From assembly GCA_963732375.1 (NCBI GenBank), contig CAVSZE010000012.1:434001-498000 (forward strand): 64,000 nt of DNA. The letters are read 5' to 3'. Source of the DNA: RPQJ01 sp963732375. GTDB taxonomy: Bacteria; Pseudomonadota; Gammaproteobacteria; Steroidobacterales; Steroidobacteraceae. Positions 42,403-51,393 of the stretch are shown piece after piece (the stretch's first letter is position 1; each line of letters opens with the position of its first letter). The notes beneath the pieces were generated by a model. The model saw only the letters and a list, made by a program, of their open reading frames with translations. It had not been told where the DNA came from and did not search any database. The position numbers and the translations under genes were made by a program.

Positions 42403-42846
42403 TCAGGTGCTTTCCTGTGTCGATGCCGCGTGTGGCTTCAAGCTCTGCTTGACCTCGGGTGGCATGTAGTTCTCGTCGTGCTTCGCAAGCACTTCTTCCG
42501 CGACGAATGTGCCGTCGGGTCCCAGCTTGCCGCGCGCTATCACGCCCTGCCCCTCGCGGAACAGGTCGGGCAGCACGCCCGTGTAGCTCACGACCGTCTC
42601 TTCGGCGTAATCAGTGAGCACGAAGTGCACCTCGAGGCTTCCCGGCTCGCGCTTAAGGCTGCCGTCCTCGACTAGCCCGCCGACACGGAAAGAGCGGCTG
42701 GCAGGCGCCTCTCCTGACTTGATCTGCGATGGGCTGTAGTAATAGAGCAGGTTCTTCTGGAACGCCTGCAGTGCAAAGGTCGTGGCAATACCCACCCCGA
42801 CCAGGATGGCGGCCACTGTCAGCATTCGCTTCCGACGCGGTGTCAT
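42403..42846 (-). CDS. ccmE: Heme chaperone CcmE
   Basis: A 147-residue periplasmic heme chaperone with an N-terminal membrane anchor (about 9-30), an OB-fold beta barrel and the heme-binding His123 in LAKHDENYMPPEV, where heme is bound covalently. Heme is received from CcmC and passed to CcmF. The ATG overlaps the ccmD stop (ATGA). Confidence 0.95.
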   Translation of the reverse strand: MTPRRKRMLTVAAILVGVGIATTFALQAFQKNLLYYYSPSQIKSGEAPASRSFRVGGLVEDGSLKREPGSLEVHFVLTDYAEETVVSYTGVLPDLFREGQGVIARGKLGPDGTFVAEEVLAKHDENYMPPEVKQSLKPHAASTQEST

Positions 42847-43016
42847 ATCCGGTTCTCCTTGTTCGTGGTCGTCCGTTGCATGGCGAGACGCTTCTGCTCG
42901 ACTTCACTGCGGCGCGCCGATGTCCAATTGAGTACCAGCACCAGCGTGGTCAGGCCGTAGGAGGTCCATACATAGCCCGCGTAACCACCCATGTGAAGAA
43001 AATCACGTAAGCTCAT
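42843..43016 (-). CDS. ccmD: Heme exporter protein CcmD
   Basis: A 57-residue protein read directly from the sequence: it begins MSLRDFLHMGGYAGYVWTSY, has one membrane helix, and ends in a charged tail with RRSEVEQKRLAMQ. The GGYAGYVW segment is typical of CcmD, which helps release heme-loaded CcmE from the CcmABC complex. It starts three bases after the ccmC stop and its own stop overlaps the ccmE start. Confidence 0.92.
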   Translation of the reverse strand: MSLRDFLHMGGYAGYVWTSYGLTTLVLVLNWTSARRSEVEQKRLAMQRTTTNKENRI

Positions 43017-43019
43017 GAT

Positions 43020-43748
43020 TTAAATAACCTCGTTGAGCCAGGATGCATTGCGTTCGCGCCGCAGGATCTCAGCCCGGAGGCGCCGGCACATCAGCCAGCC
43101 GAAATAGAGCTGGAAGCCGGCCATCATGATGAACAGCGGTATCAGCATCGGCAGCGCAATCGACGGTTTCGCGAACTTCGTCACGCTCGCGGCCTGGTGC
43201 AGCGTGGACCACCACTTCACCGAGTAATGGATGATCGGGACGTTGATTACGCCCACGATCGCGAGCACGGCACTGGCCCGATCAGCGCGCTGCGGCTCGT
43301 CGAACGATGAGCGCAGCGCCATGTAGCCGAGGTACAGGAACAGCAGGATCAGCTCCGAGGTGAGCCGGGCATCCCAGACCCACCACGTGCCCCACATCGG
43401 CTTGCCCCAGATGGAGCCGGTGGCCAGTGCGAGGAAGGCGAACGTGGCGCCGATTGGCGCAGCGGCAGCTGCCGCCGCGTGTGCCAGCTTGATGCGCCAG
43501 ATGAGCCCGATGGCAGCCGCAACGGCCATCACGACGTACCCGAACATGGACATCCAGGCGCTCGGCGCATGGACATACAGGATCCTGAACGCGTCGCCCT
43601 GCTGATAGTCGGATGGTGCCTTGACGAGACCCCACCAGGTCGCGAGCAGGATCAGCGCCAATGCCGGCCATCCAAACCAGGGCGCGAGCCGGCCCAGCAG
43701 GCGATAGGCGTGCGGCGGCGAGCCGAACTTATGAATCCATGTCCACAT
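43020..43748 (-). CDS. ccmC: Heme-handling protein CcmC
   Basis: A 242-residue inner-membrane protein with six helices and the tryptophan-rich motif GTWWVWDARLTSELILL for heme binding on the periplasmic face, with His residues in neighbouring loops. With CcmA, B and D it loads heme onto CcmE. It is the expected length, lies 33 bases after ccmB, and is followed directly by ccmD. Confidence 0.95.
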   Translation of the reverse strand: MWTWIHKFGSPPHAYRLLGRLAPWFGWPALALILLATWWGLVKAPSDYQQGDAFRILYVHAPSAWMSMFGYVVMAVAAAIGLIWRIKLAHAAAAAAAPIGATFAFLALATGSIWGKPMWGTWWVWDARLTSELILLFLYLGYMALRSSFDEPQRADRASAVLAIVGVINVPIIHYSVKWWSTLHQAASVTKFAKPSIALPMLIPLFIMMAGFQLYFGWLMCRRLRAEILRRERNASWLNEVI

Positions 43749-43781
43749 TTGGGTCCTTTGACGGATACCTGTAAAAATTGT

Positions 43782-44468
43782 TCAGTTTTCGACGCTGATC
43801 CTGATCGCCGCGGACATGGCCAGCGGCCCAAGGCTCAGCACCAGGAAGAAGATGGCGGCAAGCAACTGCAGGGGCCCCGCCGGCGAATCGCCATCCATGG
43901 TCATCGTTACCGCGCGCGAACCGAAAATCAGCAGCGGCATCGCCAGCGGCAGCACCAGCAGCGACAGCAGAACGCTCCCTCGCCGTACGCCAACCGTCAG
44001 GCCTGCGCCGATACCGCCAAGAATGCTGAGCGTCGCGGTGCCCAGAAGCAGCGACAGCACCAGCGTCCCCCAGGCCTCGTACGGCAGGCCGAGCGCGGTT
44101 CCGACGATCGGGGACACCAGGACCAGCGGCAGGCCGGTCAGCACCCAGTGTCCGGCCACCTTGGCAACAAGCAGCCAGCCCAGGGGCTGGCCTGTCAGTA
44201 CCCACTGTTCCATCGTGCCGTCTTCGACATCGGAACGGAACAATGATTCCAATGCGAGCAACGACGAAAGGAGCGCAGCCACCCACACCACGCCACCGGC
44301 GATCTTCCGCAGCTGGTCGAGGTCGGGGGTCGTGGCCAACGGAAAAAGCGTCGTCACGACCACATAGAAGATGAGCGGCTGGGCAACCTCGTCCCAGCGT
44401 CGCCAGGCCAGGGTCATGTCCCGCATGAACACCAGCCGGGCGGCGGAAGCTGTGGAAGCGCGGCGCAT
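43782..44468 (-). CDS. ccmB: Heme exporter permease CcmB
   Basis: A 228-residue integral membrane protein with six helices and landmarks RRWDEVAQPLIFYVVVTTLFPL and WVLTGQPLGWL typical of CcmB. It forms the membrane part of the ABC complex whose ATP hydrolysis releases holo-CcmE. The ATG at 44468 overlaps the ccmA stop by one base (TGATG). Longer open frame upstream lies inside ccmA and is ignored. Confidence 0.94.
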   Translation of the reverse strand: MRRASTASAARLVFMRDMTLAWRRWDEVAQPLIFYVVVTTLFPLATTPDLDQLRKIAGGVVWVAALLSSLLALESLFRSDVEDGTMEQWVLTGQPLGWLLVAKVAGHWVLTGLPLVLVSPIVGTALGLPYEAWGTLVLSLLLGTATLSILGGIGAGLTVGVRRGSVLLSLLVLPLAMPLLIFGSRAVTMTMDGDSPAGPLQLLAAIFFLVLSLGPLAMSAAIRISVEN

Positions 44469-45094
44469 CAGCTCAACTCCAGCCGGCGCAGGCTCGGCGA
44501 ATCGTCCAGCAGCCGCTGGTGCGCGGCCGCCAGCGCCAGGCCGCCGTGGCTCACGTGTTCCTGGACCAGTTCTTCCACCAGCGAGACTCCGGCGCTGTCG
44601 AGGTTGGTTACCGGCTCGTCCAGCACCCACAACGACGCTTCGGCGAGCAGCAGGCGTGCCAGCGCCAGCCGACGCTTCTGGCCCGCGGACAGCGAGCGCG
44701 CCGGCAGGTCGCCCCGGGACAGGATTCCGACACGCTCGAGCGCGCCGTCCACGTCTTTTGCGGTGAGTTCCTGGCGCAGCCCGGCCAGGAACTTCAGGTT
44801 CTCGCGTGCCGTCAGGTCCGCCTTCAGCGAATTCGGATGGCCGAGATAGGCCAGTTGCGAGTTGAACTCGTCACGCGAATCGCGTATCGGGCGCCCGCAC
44901 CAGTCCATTTCCCCGCTTTCAGCGGGCAGCAGGCCGCAGATCACGCGCAGCAGCGTCGTCTTGCCAACGCCATTGGGGCCCGTAATCTTGAGGAATTCGC
45001 CTGCACGCAGCACGAAAGACACGTCCCTCAGGATGTGCCTGTCACCACGCCACGCGTTAATCGCTCGAGCTTCGAGCACGGCCCCATCGGGCAT
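44468..45094 (-). CDS. ccmA: Heme exporter ATPase CcmA
   Basis: A 208-residue ABC ATPase. The Walker A loop is GPNGVGKTTL, the signature is SLSAGQKRRLALARLLL and Walker B is LWVLDEPVTNLD. It powers release of heme-bearing CcmE from CcmC and CcmD. The ATG at 45094 is chosen because the upstream frame is not ABC-like. It is the first gene of ccmABCDEFGHI and lies 92 bases after the methylcrotonyl carboxylase alpha gene, all leftward. Confidence 0.94.
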   Translation of the reverse strand: MPDGAVLEARAINAWRGDRHILRDVSFVLRAGEFLKITGPNGVGKTTLLRVICGLLPAESGEMDWCGRPIRDSRDEFNSQLAYLGHPNSLKADLTARENLKFLAGLRQELTAKDVDGALERVGILSRGDLPARSLSAGQKRRLALARLLLAEASLWVLDEPVTNLDSAGVSLVEELVQEHVSHGGLALAAAHQRLLDDSPSLRRLELS

Positions 45095-45185
45095 TCGATC
45101 CTCCACCAACACACTTCGGGGCCATCCAACTGGACCAAGTCCAGCCGGGTCACCTGAGCCGCGGCGGAGTCTAGCAAATCGGACG

Positions 45186-47192
45186 TCATTCCTGCGCTGC
45201 GGCATGCCGCAGCGGCGAATTCCCAATTGGCGCCAGGACTACGAGTTCGGCGCCTTCTTCTACGCGATCACCCTGCTTGACGTTCACCGACAACACTGTT
45301 CCTTCCCAGGGCGCTGCCAACGAGTGCTCCATTTTCATGGCTTCCAGCACCACCAGCACCTCGCCTGCCTTGACTGGAGCGCCGGCCGTCGCCCTCACGT
45401 CCAGTACGTGCCCTGGCATCGGCGCCTTCAGGTGACCTTCGTGCTCCGCGGAAGCATAGTGGGTGGCCCCGTCGTCTTCCTGGACTTCGAATCGCAGGCA
45501 CTGCCGGCGTATGGCGGTCATTGCAGGCGTGGAATCCACCGACAGGGCGACGCTGCGCCCGTCGATCTCGCCGACGAGGTCACCACCTGGAACTGGCGTG
45601 AGCCGCACTTCGTGGTCCTGCTCGCCCAGGCTGACGGTCCAGGCCCCATCGGGCGCGGCGCGAACGCCGAGGCTGCGCCTGTCGTCCCCGATCCGCAGCG
45701 CAAGACGCACCACCCGGTCACCATTCAACCGGAACCCGCCCGGTGCGCTCCAGGGCGATGTGGGACCCGAGCGGACGTCCTGTGGCGGGTCCAGTCGCGC
45801 AGCCGTCGCGAGCAGCCAGGCGTCCTCGCGCTCGGCCGGAGTTTCACCGACCGGCTGCAGCGACTGCTCGAGCAGTCGCGTGCTGACCTCGCCGGCACGA
45901 ACCGCCTGGGCACCGAGGATCTCCCACAGGTAGCGTGCATTGCAGCGCACGCCGTCAACTGTCACCTTTTCGAGCGCTCGTCGCAGCAGGTCTATCGCGC
46001 TGGTGCGATCCGCTCCCCAGGCGATCACCTTTGCGATCATCGGGTCGTAGTGCACGCTCACCTCGTCGCCTTCGCGCACACCGCTGTCCACGCGAACGTT
46101 TGGCAGTGCTTCCGGAAAACGCAGGCGGCGCAGCCGACCTGTGGATGGCAGGAATCCCCGCTCGGGGTCCTCCGCGTAGAGCCGCGCTTCGACCGCGTGC
46201 CCGCTGCGGCGGATGTCCTGCTGCGCAAGCGGCAAGCGCTCCCCGGATGCCACGCGCAACTGCCACTCGACGAGATCCAGACCGGTGATCATCTCGGTGA
46301 CGGGGTGCTCGACCTGCAGCCGCGTATTCATCTCGAGGAAGTAGAAGTCCCGTCCGTCGTACAGGAACTCCACGGTACCGGCGCCCTGGTATGCGACCGC
46401 CCGCGCGGCAGCCACCGCAGCCTTGCCCATTGCCTCGCGCGTGCGCTCGTCGATGCCGGGCGCCGGGGCTTCTTCGATCACTTTCTGGTGCCTGCGCTGC
46501 AGCGAGCAGTCGCGCTCGAACAGGTGCACGACCGAGCCGAACGAGTCGGCGAATACCTGGATCTCGACGTGCCTGCCTTTTTCGACGAAGCGCTCGAGCA
46601 GCACTCGCTCGTCGCCGAACGACTTCGCGGCCTCACGCCGCGCGCCGGCCAGCGCCTCGGCGAAATTCCCGGCCTCGCGCACGATCCTCATGCCCTTGCC
46701 GCCGCCACCGGCCGTCGGCTTGATCAGCAACGGAAAGCCGAGACTCCGCGCCTCGCGTTCGAGTCGCGCCTCTGACTGGTCGGCCCCGTCGTAGCCCGGC
46801 AGCACCGGTACTCCCGCGGCCGCCATCAACAGCCGCGCCTCGCTTTTCGAGCCCATGCGCAGGATGGCGTCCTCGGGCGGACCGATGAACACGATGCCGG
46901 CCTCGCGGCACGCACGCGCGAATGCCGCGTTCTCGGACAGGAATCCGTAGCCCGGGTGGATTGCGCTCGCGCGCGTCGCGCGCGCCGCGTCGAGGATCCG
47001 GCCCATGTCCAGGTAACTTTCGCGGGCTGCCGCGGGACCAACCAGCACCGCTTCGTCGGCAAGGCGCGTATGCAGCGCGCCACGGTCGGCCTCGGAAAAC
47101 ACCGCGATAGTGCGTACGCCGAGGCGCCGGGCGGTCCGGATTACGCGGCAGGCGATCTCGCCGCGATTGGCAATTAGCAGGCTGTCGATCAT
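45186..47192 (-). CDS. liuD: Methylcrotonyl-CoA carboxylase alpha subunit
   Basis: A 668-residue biotin-dependent carboxylase alpha subunit: biotin carboxylase domain beginning SLLIANRGEIACRVIRTARR, GGGGKGMRIV, EMNTRLQVEHPVTE, and a C-terminal carrier with the biotin lysine in LEAMKMEHS. It carboxylates biotin for the beta subunit encoded just upstream. Its place after isovaleryl-CoA dehydrogenase makes methylcrotonyl-CoA the likely substrate of the complex. The ATG lies six bases from the beta-subunit stop. The stop is followed by ccmA on the same strand after 92 nt. Confidence 0.88.
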   Translation of the reverse strand: MIDSLLIANRGEIACRVIRTARRLGVRTIAVFSEADRGALHTRLADEAVLVGPAAARESYLDMGRILDAARATRASAIHPGYGFLSENAAFARACREAGIVFIGPPEDAILRMGSKSEARLLMAAAGVPVLPGYDGADQSEARLEREARSLGFPLLIKPTAGGGGKGMRIVREAGNFAEALAGARREAAKSFGDERVLLERFVEKGRHVEIQVFADSFGSVVHLFERDCSLQRRHQKVIEEAPAPGIDERTREAMGKAAVAAARAVAYQGAGTVEFLYDGRDFYFLEMNTRLQVEHPVTEMITGLDLVEWQLRVASGERLPLAQQDIRRSGHAVEARLYAEDPERGFLPSTGRLRRLRFPEALPNVRVDSGVREGDEVSVHYDPMIAKVIAWGADRTSAIDLLRRALEKVTVDGVRCNARYLWEILGAQAVRAGEVSTRLLEQSLQPVGETPAEREDAWLLATAARLDPPQDVRSGPTSPWSAPGGFRLNGDRVVRLALRIGDDRRSLGVRAAPDGAWTVSLGEQDHEVRLTPVPGGDLVGEIDGRSVALSVDSTPAMTAIRRQCLRFEVQEDDGATHYASAEHEGHLKAPMPGHVLDVRATAGAPVKAGEVLVVLEAMKMEHSLAAPWEGTVLSVNVKQGDRVEEGAELVVLAPIGNSPLRHAAAQE

Positions 47193-47198
47193 GGGCCG

Positions 47199-48806
47199 CT
47201 ACATCCTGAAGATGCCGTAGGGGGTCTCACCCTCGTCCGGCCGGCAGGTGGCGGCCGCGAGCGCAAGCTTCAGTACCTCGCGCGTGTCCGCCGGATCGAT
47301 CACGCCATCGTCCCAGAGACGCGCACTCGCGTAGTAGGGATGTCCCTGCGTGTCGTACTGCGCCTGGATTTCCTCGCGGAACGACTTCTCCTCGGCCTCG
47401 GGCCAGTCCTTGCCACGGCGCTCGGCGCCCTCGCGGCGGACGATCGCGAGCACTGTCGCCGCCTGCTCGCCTCCCATGACGGAGATTCGGGAATTCGGCC
47501 AGCTCCACAGGAAGCGGCCGCCGTAGGCGCGTCCGCACATCGCGTAGTTGCCGGCCCCGAATGAGCCGCCGATCACGACCGTGAACTTCGGCACCGAGGC
47601 ACAGGCCACGGCCGTCACCATCTTCGCGCCGTCGCGCGCGATGCCACCCGCCTCGTACTTGCGACCCACCATGAAGCCCGTGATGTTCTGCAGGAACACC
47701 AGCGGCACGCGCCGACGATTGCACAGTTCCACGAAGTGCGCGCCCTTCAGCGCCGACTCTGAAAACAGCACGCCGTTGTTCGCGATGATCCCGACCGGGT
47801 ATCCACCGATGCTGGCGAAGCCGCAGGCGAGCGTCGTGCCGTATAGCGCCTTGAATTCGTCGAACTCGGACGCGTCCACCAGCCGCGCAATCACCTCGCG
47901 CACGTCGTACGGATGACGGGTGTCACGCGGCACGACGCCGTACAGCGAATCCGCGGCATAGATCGGCTGGCGCTCTGCGGCGGGCGGGGGCCGGGAACCC
48001 GTGCGATTGAGCCTCGTGACGAGACGGCGGGCCATCCACAGCGCGTGGGCGTCATTGTCGGCCAGGTAATCGACCACGCCGGATTGCCGTGCGTGCACGT
48101 CGCCGCCGCCCAGCGTCTCCGCGTCCACGCGCTCGCCGGTCGCAGCCTGCACCAGCGGTGGACCACCGAGGAAGATAGTGCCCTGCTCGCGCACGATGAT
48201 CGACTCGTCGCACATCGCCGGCACGTAGGCGCCGCCTGCGGTGCACGAACCCATCACCACCGCGAGTTGCGGTATTCCGAGAGCCGACATCTGCGCCTGG
48301 TTGTAGAAGATCCGCCCGAAGTGCTCGCGGTCCGGGAACACCTCGTCCTGGCGCGGCAGGAATGCGCCGCCTGAATCCACCAGGTAGATGCAAGGCAGGC
48401 GATTCTCCAGCGCAACCTCCTGCGCGCGCAGGTGCTTCCTGACCGTGATCGGGTAGTAGGTACCGCCCTTGACTGTCGCATCGTTGGCGACGACCACGCA
48501 TTCCAGGCCGTCGACGCGGCCAATTCCCGCGACGATGCCGCCCGAGGGGATCCAGTCGCCGTAAAGTTCGTGCCCCGCGAGTTGCGCGATCTCGAGGAAC
48601 GGCGAGCCCGGGTCGAGCAGGCGATCGACGCGGTCACGCACGAACATCTTGTCGCGCGACTCGTGTTGGGCACGGGCGGCTGCCGATCCACCCTGCTTGA
48701 CCTTGTCCACCAGTTCGCGGAGCTCACGGGCAAGCCTGCGATTCACCTCGGCGTTGCCGGCGAATTCCCCGGAGGCTGAATTGACGCGACTCTCGATCAC
48801 ACTCAC
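47199..48806 (-). CDS. liuB: Methylcrotonyl-CoA carboxylase beta subunit
   Basis: A 535-residue carboxyltransferase with SGGIVAGIGRV, VVANDATVKGGTYYP, MGSCTAGGAYVPAMC, NNGVLFSESALKGAHF, NITGFMVGRKYEAGG and GGSFGAGNYAMCGRAY, all typical of methylcrotonyl-CoA carboxylase. It carboxylates the gamma carbon of 3-methylcrotonyl-CoA in leucine breakdown. GTG 48806, with AGGGGGA upstream, is chosen; the frame is open further upstream into the lyase gene. It lies between the lyase and alpha-subunit genes. Confidence 0.9.
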   Translation of the reverse strand: MSVIESRVNSASGEFAGNAEVNRRLARELRELVDKVKQGGSAAARAQHESRDKMFVRDRVDRLLDPGSPFLEIAQLAGHELYGDWIPSGGIVAGIGRVDGLECVVVANDATVKGGTYYPITVRKHLRAQEVALENRLPCIYLVDSGGAFLPRQDEVFPDREHFGRIFYNQAQMSALGIPQLAVVMGSCTAGGAYVPAMCDESIIVREQGTIFLGGPPLVQAATGERVDAETLGGGDVHARQSGVVDYLADNDAHALWMARRLVTRLNRTGSRPPPAAERQPIYAADSLYGVVPRDTRHPYDVREVIARLVDASEFDEFKALYGTTLACGFASIGGYPVGIIANNGVLFSESALKGAHFVELCNRRRVPLVFLQNITGFMVGRKYEAGGIARDGAKMVTAVACASVPKFTVVIGGSFGAGNYAMCGRAYGGRFLWSWPNSRISVMGGEQAATVLAIVRREGAERRGKDWPEAEEKSFREEIQAQYDTQGHPYYASARLWDDGVIDPADTREVLKLALAAATCRPDEGETPYGIFRM

Positions 48807-48829
48807 TTTGGCTTCCCCCTGCCCTTGTC

Positions 48830-49693
48830 TCAGCGACACGCCGCGGCGGCCAGTATCCGCTCGGCCTGCCGGATGTGGGGCATGTCGAGCATGCGACCGT
48901 CGAGTGAAAGGACTCCTGCGCCCGGCGCGGCCCGGAATGCTTCCAGCACGCGGCGCGCCCACTCCACTTCAGTCTCCGAGGGCTGGAACGCTGCGTGGAT
49001 CGGCGCGACCTGAGCCGGGTGGATCGCCAGCTTCCCGGTAAAGCCTTGCCGCCGCGAGTCGCGCGCACGGGCCTCGATCGCCGCGGCGTCGCGAATCTCG
49101 GTGTCCACCGTGTCAATCGCCGCCACTCGCGCCGCGGCCGCCGCCAGCAGGCATGCCGTGCGTGCGTGGACATAGGCCGGATCGAACCCGCCCTCGGGCG
49201 ACCTGTTCGACACGGCACCCAGGTCCGCGGCAAGGTCTTCGGCACCCCAGGTAAGGCCAAGCACACGGGACGGCAGCGAGGCGAAACTCGCCGCATTCAG
49301 CACCGCGGCGGCACTCTCGGTGATCAGCGGGATCAGGCCGACGCTGTCCGTCGGAATGCCTGCGCGCGCCTCGAGCGCGGCCAGCCAGTGGCTCGCCTCG
49401 AGCACGTCCGCGCCACTGCGCGCCTTGGGCAGCATGATTCCATCCGGCCGCAGGTCCATCACCGCCGCGAGATCCGCGAGCGCGTCGTCCGATTCGACGG
49501 GATTCACGCGCACCCAGAGCGGGATGCGGCGCTCGGCCGAACCGAGGTATCGCGCGATCTCCTGCCGGGCGGCGGGCCGCTGCCCGGGCAGGACCGAGTC
49601 CTCGAGGTCGAAGATCACCGCGTCGGCGCCACTGGCAACGGCCTTGGCGAAGCGCTCCGGGCGGTCGCCCGGCACGAACAGCATCGAGCGCAT
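48830..49693 (-). CDS. CitE-like beta-hydroxyacyl-CoA lyase
   Basis: A 287-residue TIM-barrel lyase of the CitE/HpcH family: RSMLFVPGDRPERFAKA at the start, ADAVIFDLEDSVLPGQR with acidic metal ligands, TWGAEDLAADLG and GFTGKLAIHPAQV. Such enzymes split citramalyl-CoA, malyl-CoA or, in mycobacteria, 3-hydroxy-3-methylglutaryl-CoA. Here, in a leucine degradation operon that lacks a classical HMG-CoA lyase, the last is the likely role. The ATG overlaps the stop of the MaoC gene (TGATG); a longer start at 49735 would lie inside that gene. Confidence 0.8.
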   Translation of the reverse strand: MRSMLFVPGDRPERFAKAVASGADAVIFDLEDSVLPGQRPAARQEIARYLGSAERRIPLWVRVNPVESDDALADLAAVMDLRPDGIMLPKARSGADVLEASHWLAALEARAGIPTDSVGLIPLITESAAAVLNAASFASLPSRVLGLTWGAEDLAADLGAVSNRSPEGGFDPAYVHARTACLLAAAAARVAAIDTVDTEIRDAAAIEARARDSRRQGFTGKLAIHPAQVAPIHAAFQPSETEVEWARRVLEAFRAAPGAGVLSLDGRMLDMPHIRQAERILAAAACR

Positions 49694-50154
49694 CAGGGTG
49701 CGGTCCTGCGCTTCATCAGCGCCGTGCGCTTGCATACCGCCACTACCTCGTCGCGCTGGTTGAGACACCGGTGCACGAAGGTCACGATGCCGGCGTCGGG
49801 TCGCGAGCGACTGGCTCGCATCTCGTGGACCACGGTCTCGCTGCGCAGCGTGTCGCCGGGAAACACCGGCTTCGGAAAGCGCACCTCGTCCCAGCCCAGG
49901 TTGGCGATCGTGGTTCCAAGCGTGGTGTCCGCGACCGACACGCCGACCATCAGGCTCAGCGTGAAGCAGCTGTTCACGATGCGGCTGCCGAACTCGGTGC
50001 CCTTCATGTACTCCTCGTCGAGGTGCAGGGCCGCAGGGTTGTGCGTGAGCGCGCTGAACAACAGGTTGTCCGTCTCGGTGACGGTGCGACGCAGCACGTG
50101 ATCGAAACGCATGCCGATCGTGAATTCCTCGTAGTACAACCCGCCCATGGCCAT
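49693..50154 (-). CDS. MaoC-type enoyl-CoA hydratase
   Basis: A 153-residue hot-dog protein with ALTHNPAALHLDEEYMKGTEFG and NSCFTLSLMVGVSVADTTLGTT, the pattern of the mesaconyl/itaconyl-CoA hydratase branch of MaoC proteins rather than classical R-hydratases. In this operon it probably hydrates 3-methylglutaconyl-CoA, replacing the crotonase LiuC. The ATG at 50154 has GAGGG upstream. It is transcribed with the dehydrogenase before it (10-base gap) and overlaps the lyase after it. Confidence 0.8.
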   Translation of the reverse strand: MAMGGLYYEEFTIGMRFDHVLRRTVTETDNLLFSALTHNPAALHLDEEYMKGTEFGSRIVNSCFTLSLMVGVSVADTTLGTTIANLGWDEVRFPKPVFPGDTLRSETVVHEMRASRSRPDAGIVTFVHRCLNQRDEVVAVCKRTALMKRRTAP

Positions 50155-50164
50155 GGCAGTGCCC

Positions 50165-51322
50165 TCAGGTCGTGGCGGCGAACAACTCGCGCCCGATCAG
50201 CATGCGGCGGATCTCGCTGGTTCCGGCGCCGATCTCGTAGAGTTTCGCATCCCGCAGGATGCGCCCCGCCGGGAAGTCGTTGATGTAGCCGTTGCCGCCA
50301 AGTGCCTGGATCGCCTCCAGCGCGACCCTGGTCGCCTGCTCGGCCGCGAGCAGGATGCAGCCAGCCGCGTCCATGCGCGTCGTGCGGCCCCGATCGCAGG
50401 ACTGGGCCACCGCGTACACGTAGGCGCGGCAGGAATTGGTGGCGGTGTACATGTCGGCGACCTTGCCCTGCATCAGCTGGAAGCTGCCGATCGGCTGGCC
50501 GAACTGCTTGCGCTCGTGGATGTATGGAAGCACGAGGTCCAGGCTCGCCCGCATCAGGCCGAGCGGTCCGCCCGCAAGCACGACTCGCTCGTAGTCGAGG
50601 CCGCTCATCAGCACCTTGGCGCCGCCACCGACCGACCCGAGCACGTTTTCCGCCGGCACCTCGCACTCCTCGAACACGAGCTCGCAGGTATCCGATCCGC
50701 GCATGCCGAGCTTGTCGAGCTTCTGCGCGGTCGAGTAGCCGGGGAATACCTTCTCGACCAGGAAGGCCGTGACGCCCTTGGTGCCGAGCGCGGAGTCCAC
50801 GGTGGCGTAGACCACCAGTAAGTCGGCCGTCGGCCCGTTCGTGATCCACATCTTGGTGCCGTTCAGCACGAAGCGGTCGCCGCGTCGCTCCGCGCGCAGT
50901 CGCATTCCCATCACGTCGGAGCCCGCAACGGTCTCGCTCATGGCCAGCGCACCGAGGTGCTCGCCGCTCACCAGCCTCGGCAGGTGGCGCGCCTTCTGTT
51001 CGGTTGTCCCCCAGCGCCGGAGTTGGTTTACGCAGAGATTGGAGTGCGCGCCGTAGGAGAGACCTACGGATCCGGACACCCGGCTGATTTCCTCCATGGC
51101 CACGACGTGGGCAAGGTAGCCGAGCCCCGACCCACCCCATTCCGGCTCGACGGTGATGCCGAGCAGGCCAAGCTCGCCGAGCTTCGGCCAGAGGTCGCGA
51201 GGAAACTGGTTGCTGCGATCGATCTCGTCGGCGCGCGGCGCCACCTCCGCCTGTGCGAAGCCACGCACCGTCTCGCGCAGCAGGTCGAGATCCTCGCCAA
51301 GCCCGAAGTCGAAGTCCGCCAC
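50165..51322 (-). CDS. liuA: Isovaleryl-CoA dehydrogenase
   Basis: A 385-residue flavin dehydrogenase with AMSETVAGSDVMGM, KMWITNGPTADLLV and LSYGAHSNLCVNQL, which is diagnostic of isovaleryl-CoA dehydrogenases. The catalytic base is at the helix position in GLDYERVVLAGGP, and the C-terminal segment GAGTSEIRRMLIGRE has no competing Glu. It oxidises isovaleryl-CoA to 3-methylcrotonyl-CoA. It is the first gene of the five-gene leucine operon. It begins with GTG after GGGAGA, 72 bases from the divergent regulator gene. Confidence 0.9.
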   Translation of the reverse strand: MADFDFGLGEDLDLLRETVRGFAQAEVAPRADEIDRSNQFPRDLWPKLGELGLLGITVEPEWGGSGLGYLAHVVAMEEISRVSGSVGLSYGAHSNLCVNQLRRWGTTEQKARHLPRLVSGEHLGALAMSETVAGSDVMGMRLRAERRGDRFVLNGTKMWITNGPTADLLVVYATVDSALGTKGVTAFLVEKVFPGYSTAQKLDKLGMRGSDTCELVFEECEVPAENVLGSVGGGAKVLMSGLDYERVVLAGGPLGLMRASLDLVLPYIHERKQFGQPIGSFQLMQGKVADMYTATNSCRAYVYAVAQSCDRGRTTRMDAAGCILLAAEQATRVALEAIQALGGNGYINDFPAGRILRDAKLYEIGAGTSEIRRMLIGRELFAATT

Positions 51323-51365
51323 GGTCGTGTCTCCCGAGTACTTGCCACCTGAACCGGTGCCGTAT

Positions 51366-51378
51366 ATTGTCGGACAAT
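51366..51378. promoter_or_regulatory. Probable GntR operator
   Basis: The perfect palindrome ATTGTC-G-GACAAT lies between the divergent isovaleryl-CoA dehydrogenase and GntR genes, 16 bases before the latter. Its size and symmetry suit GntR/FadR-type binding sites. It could repress both directions. Confidence 0.55.
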
Positions 51379-51393
51379 CTTAGGATTCGTCAA

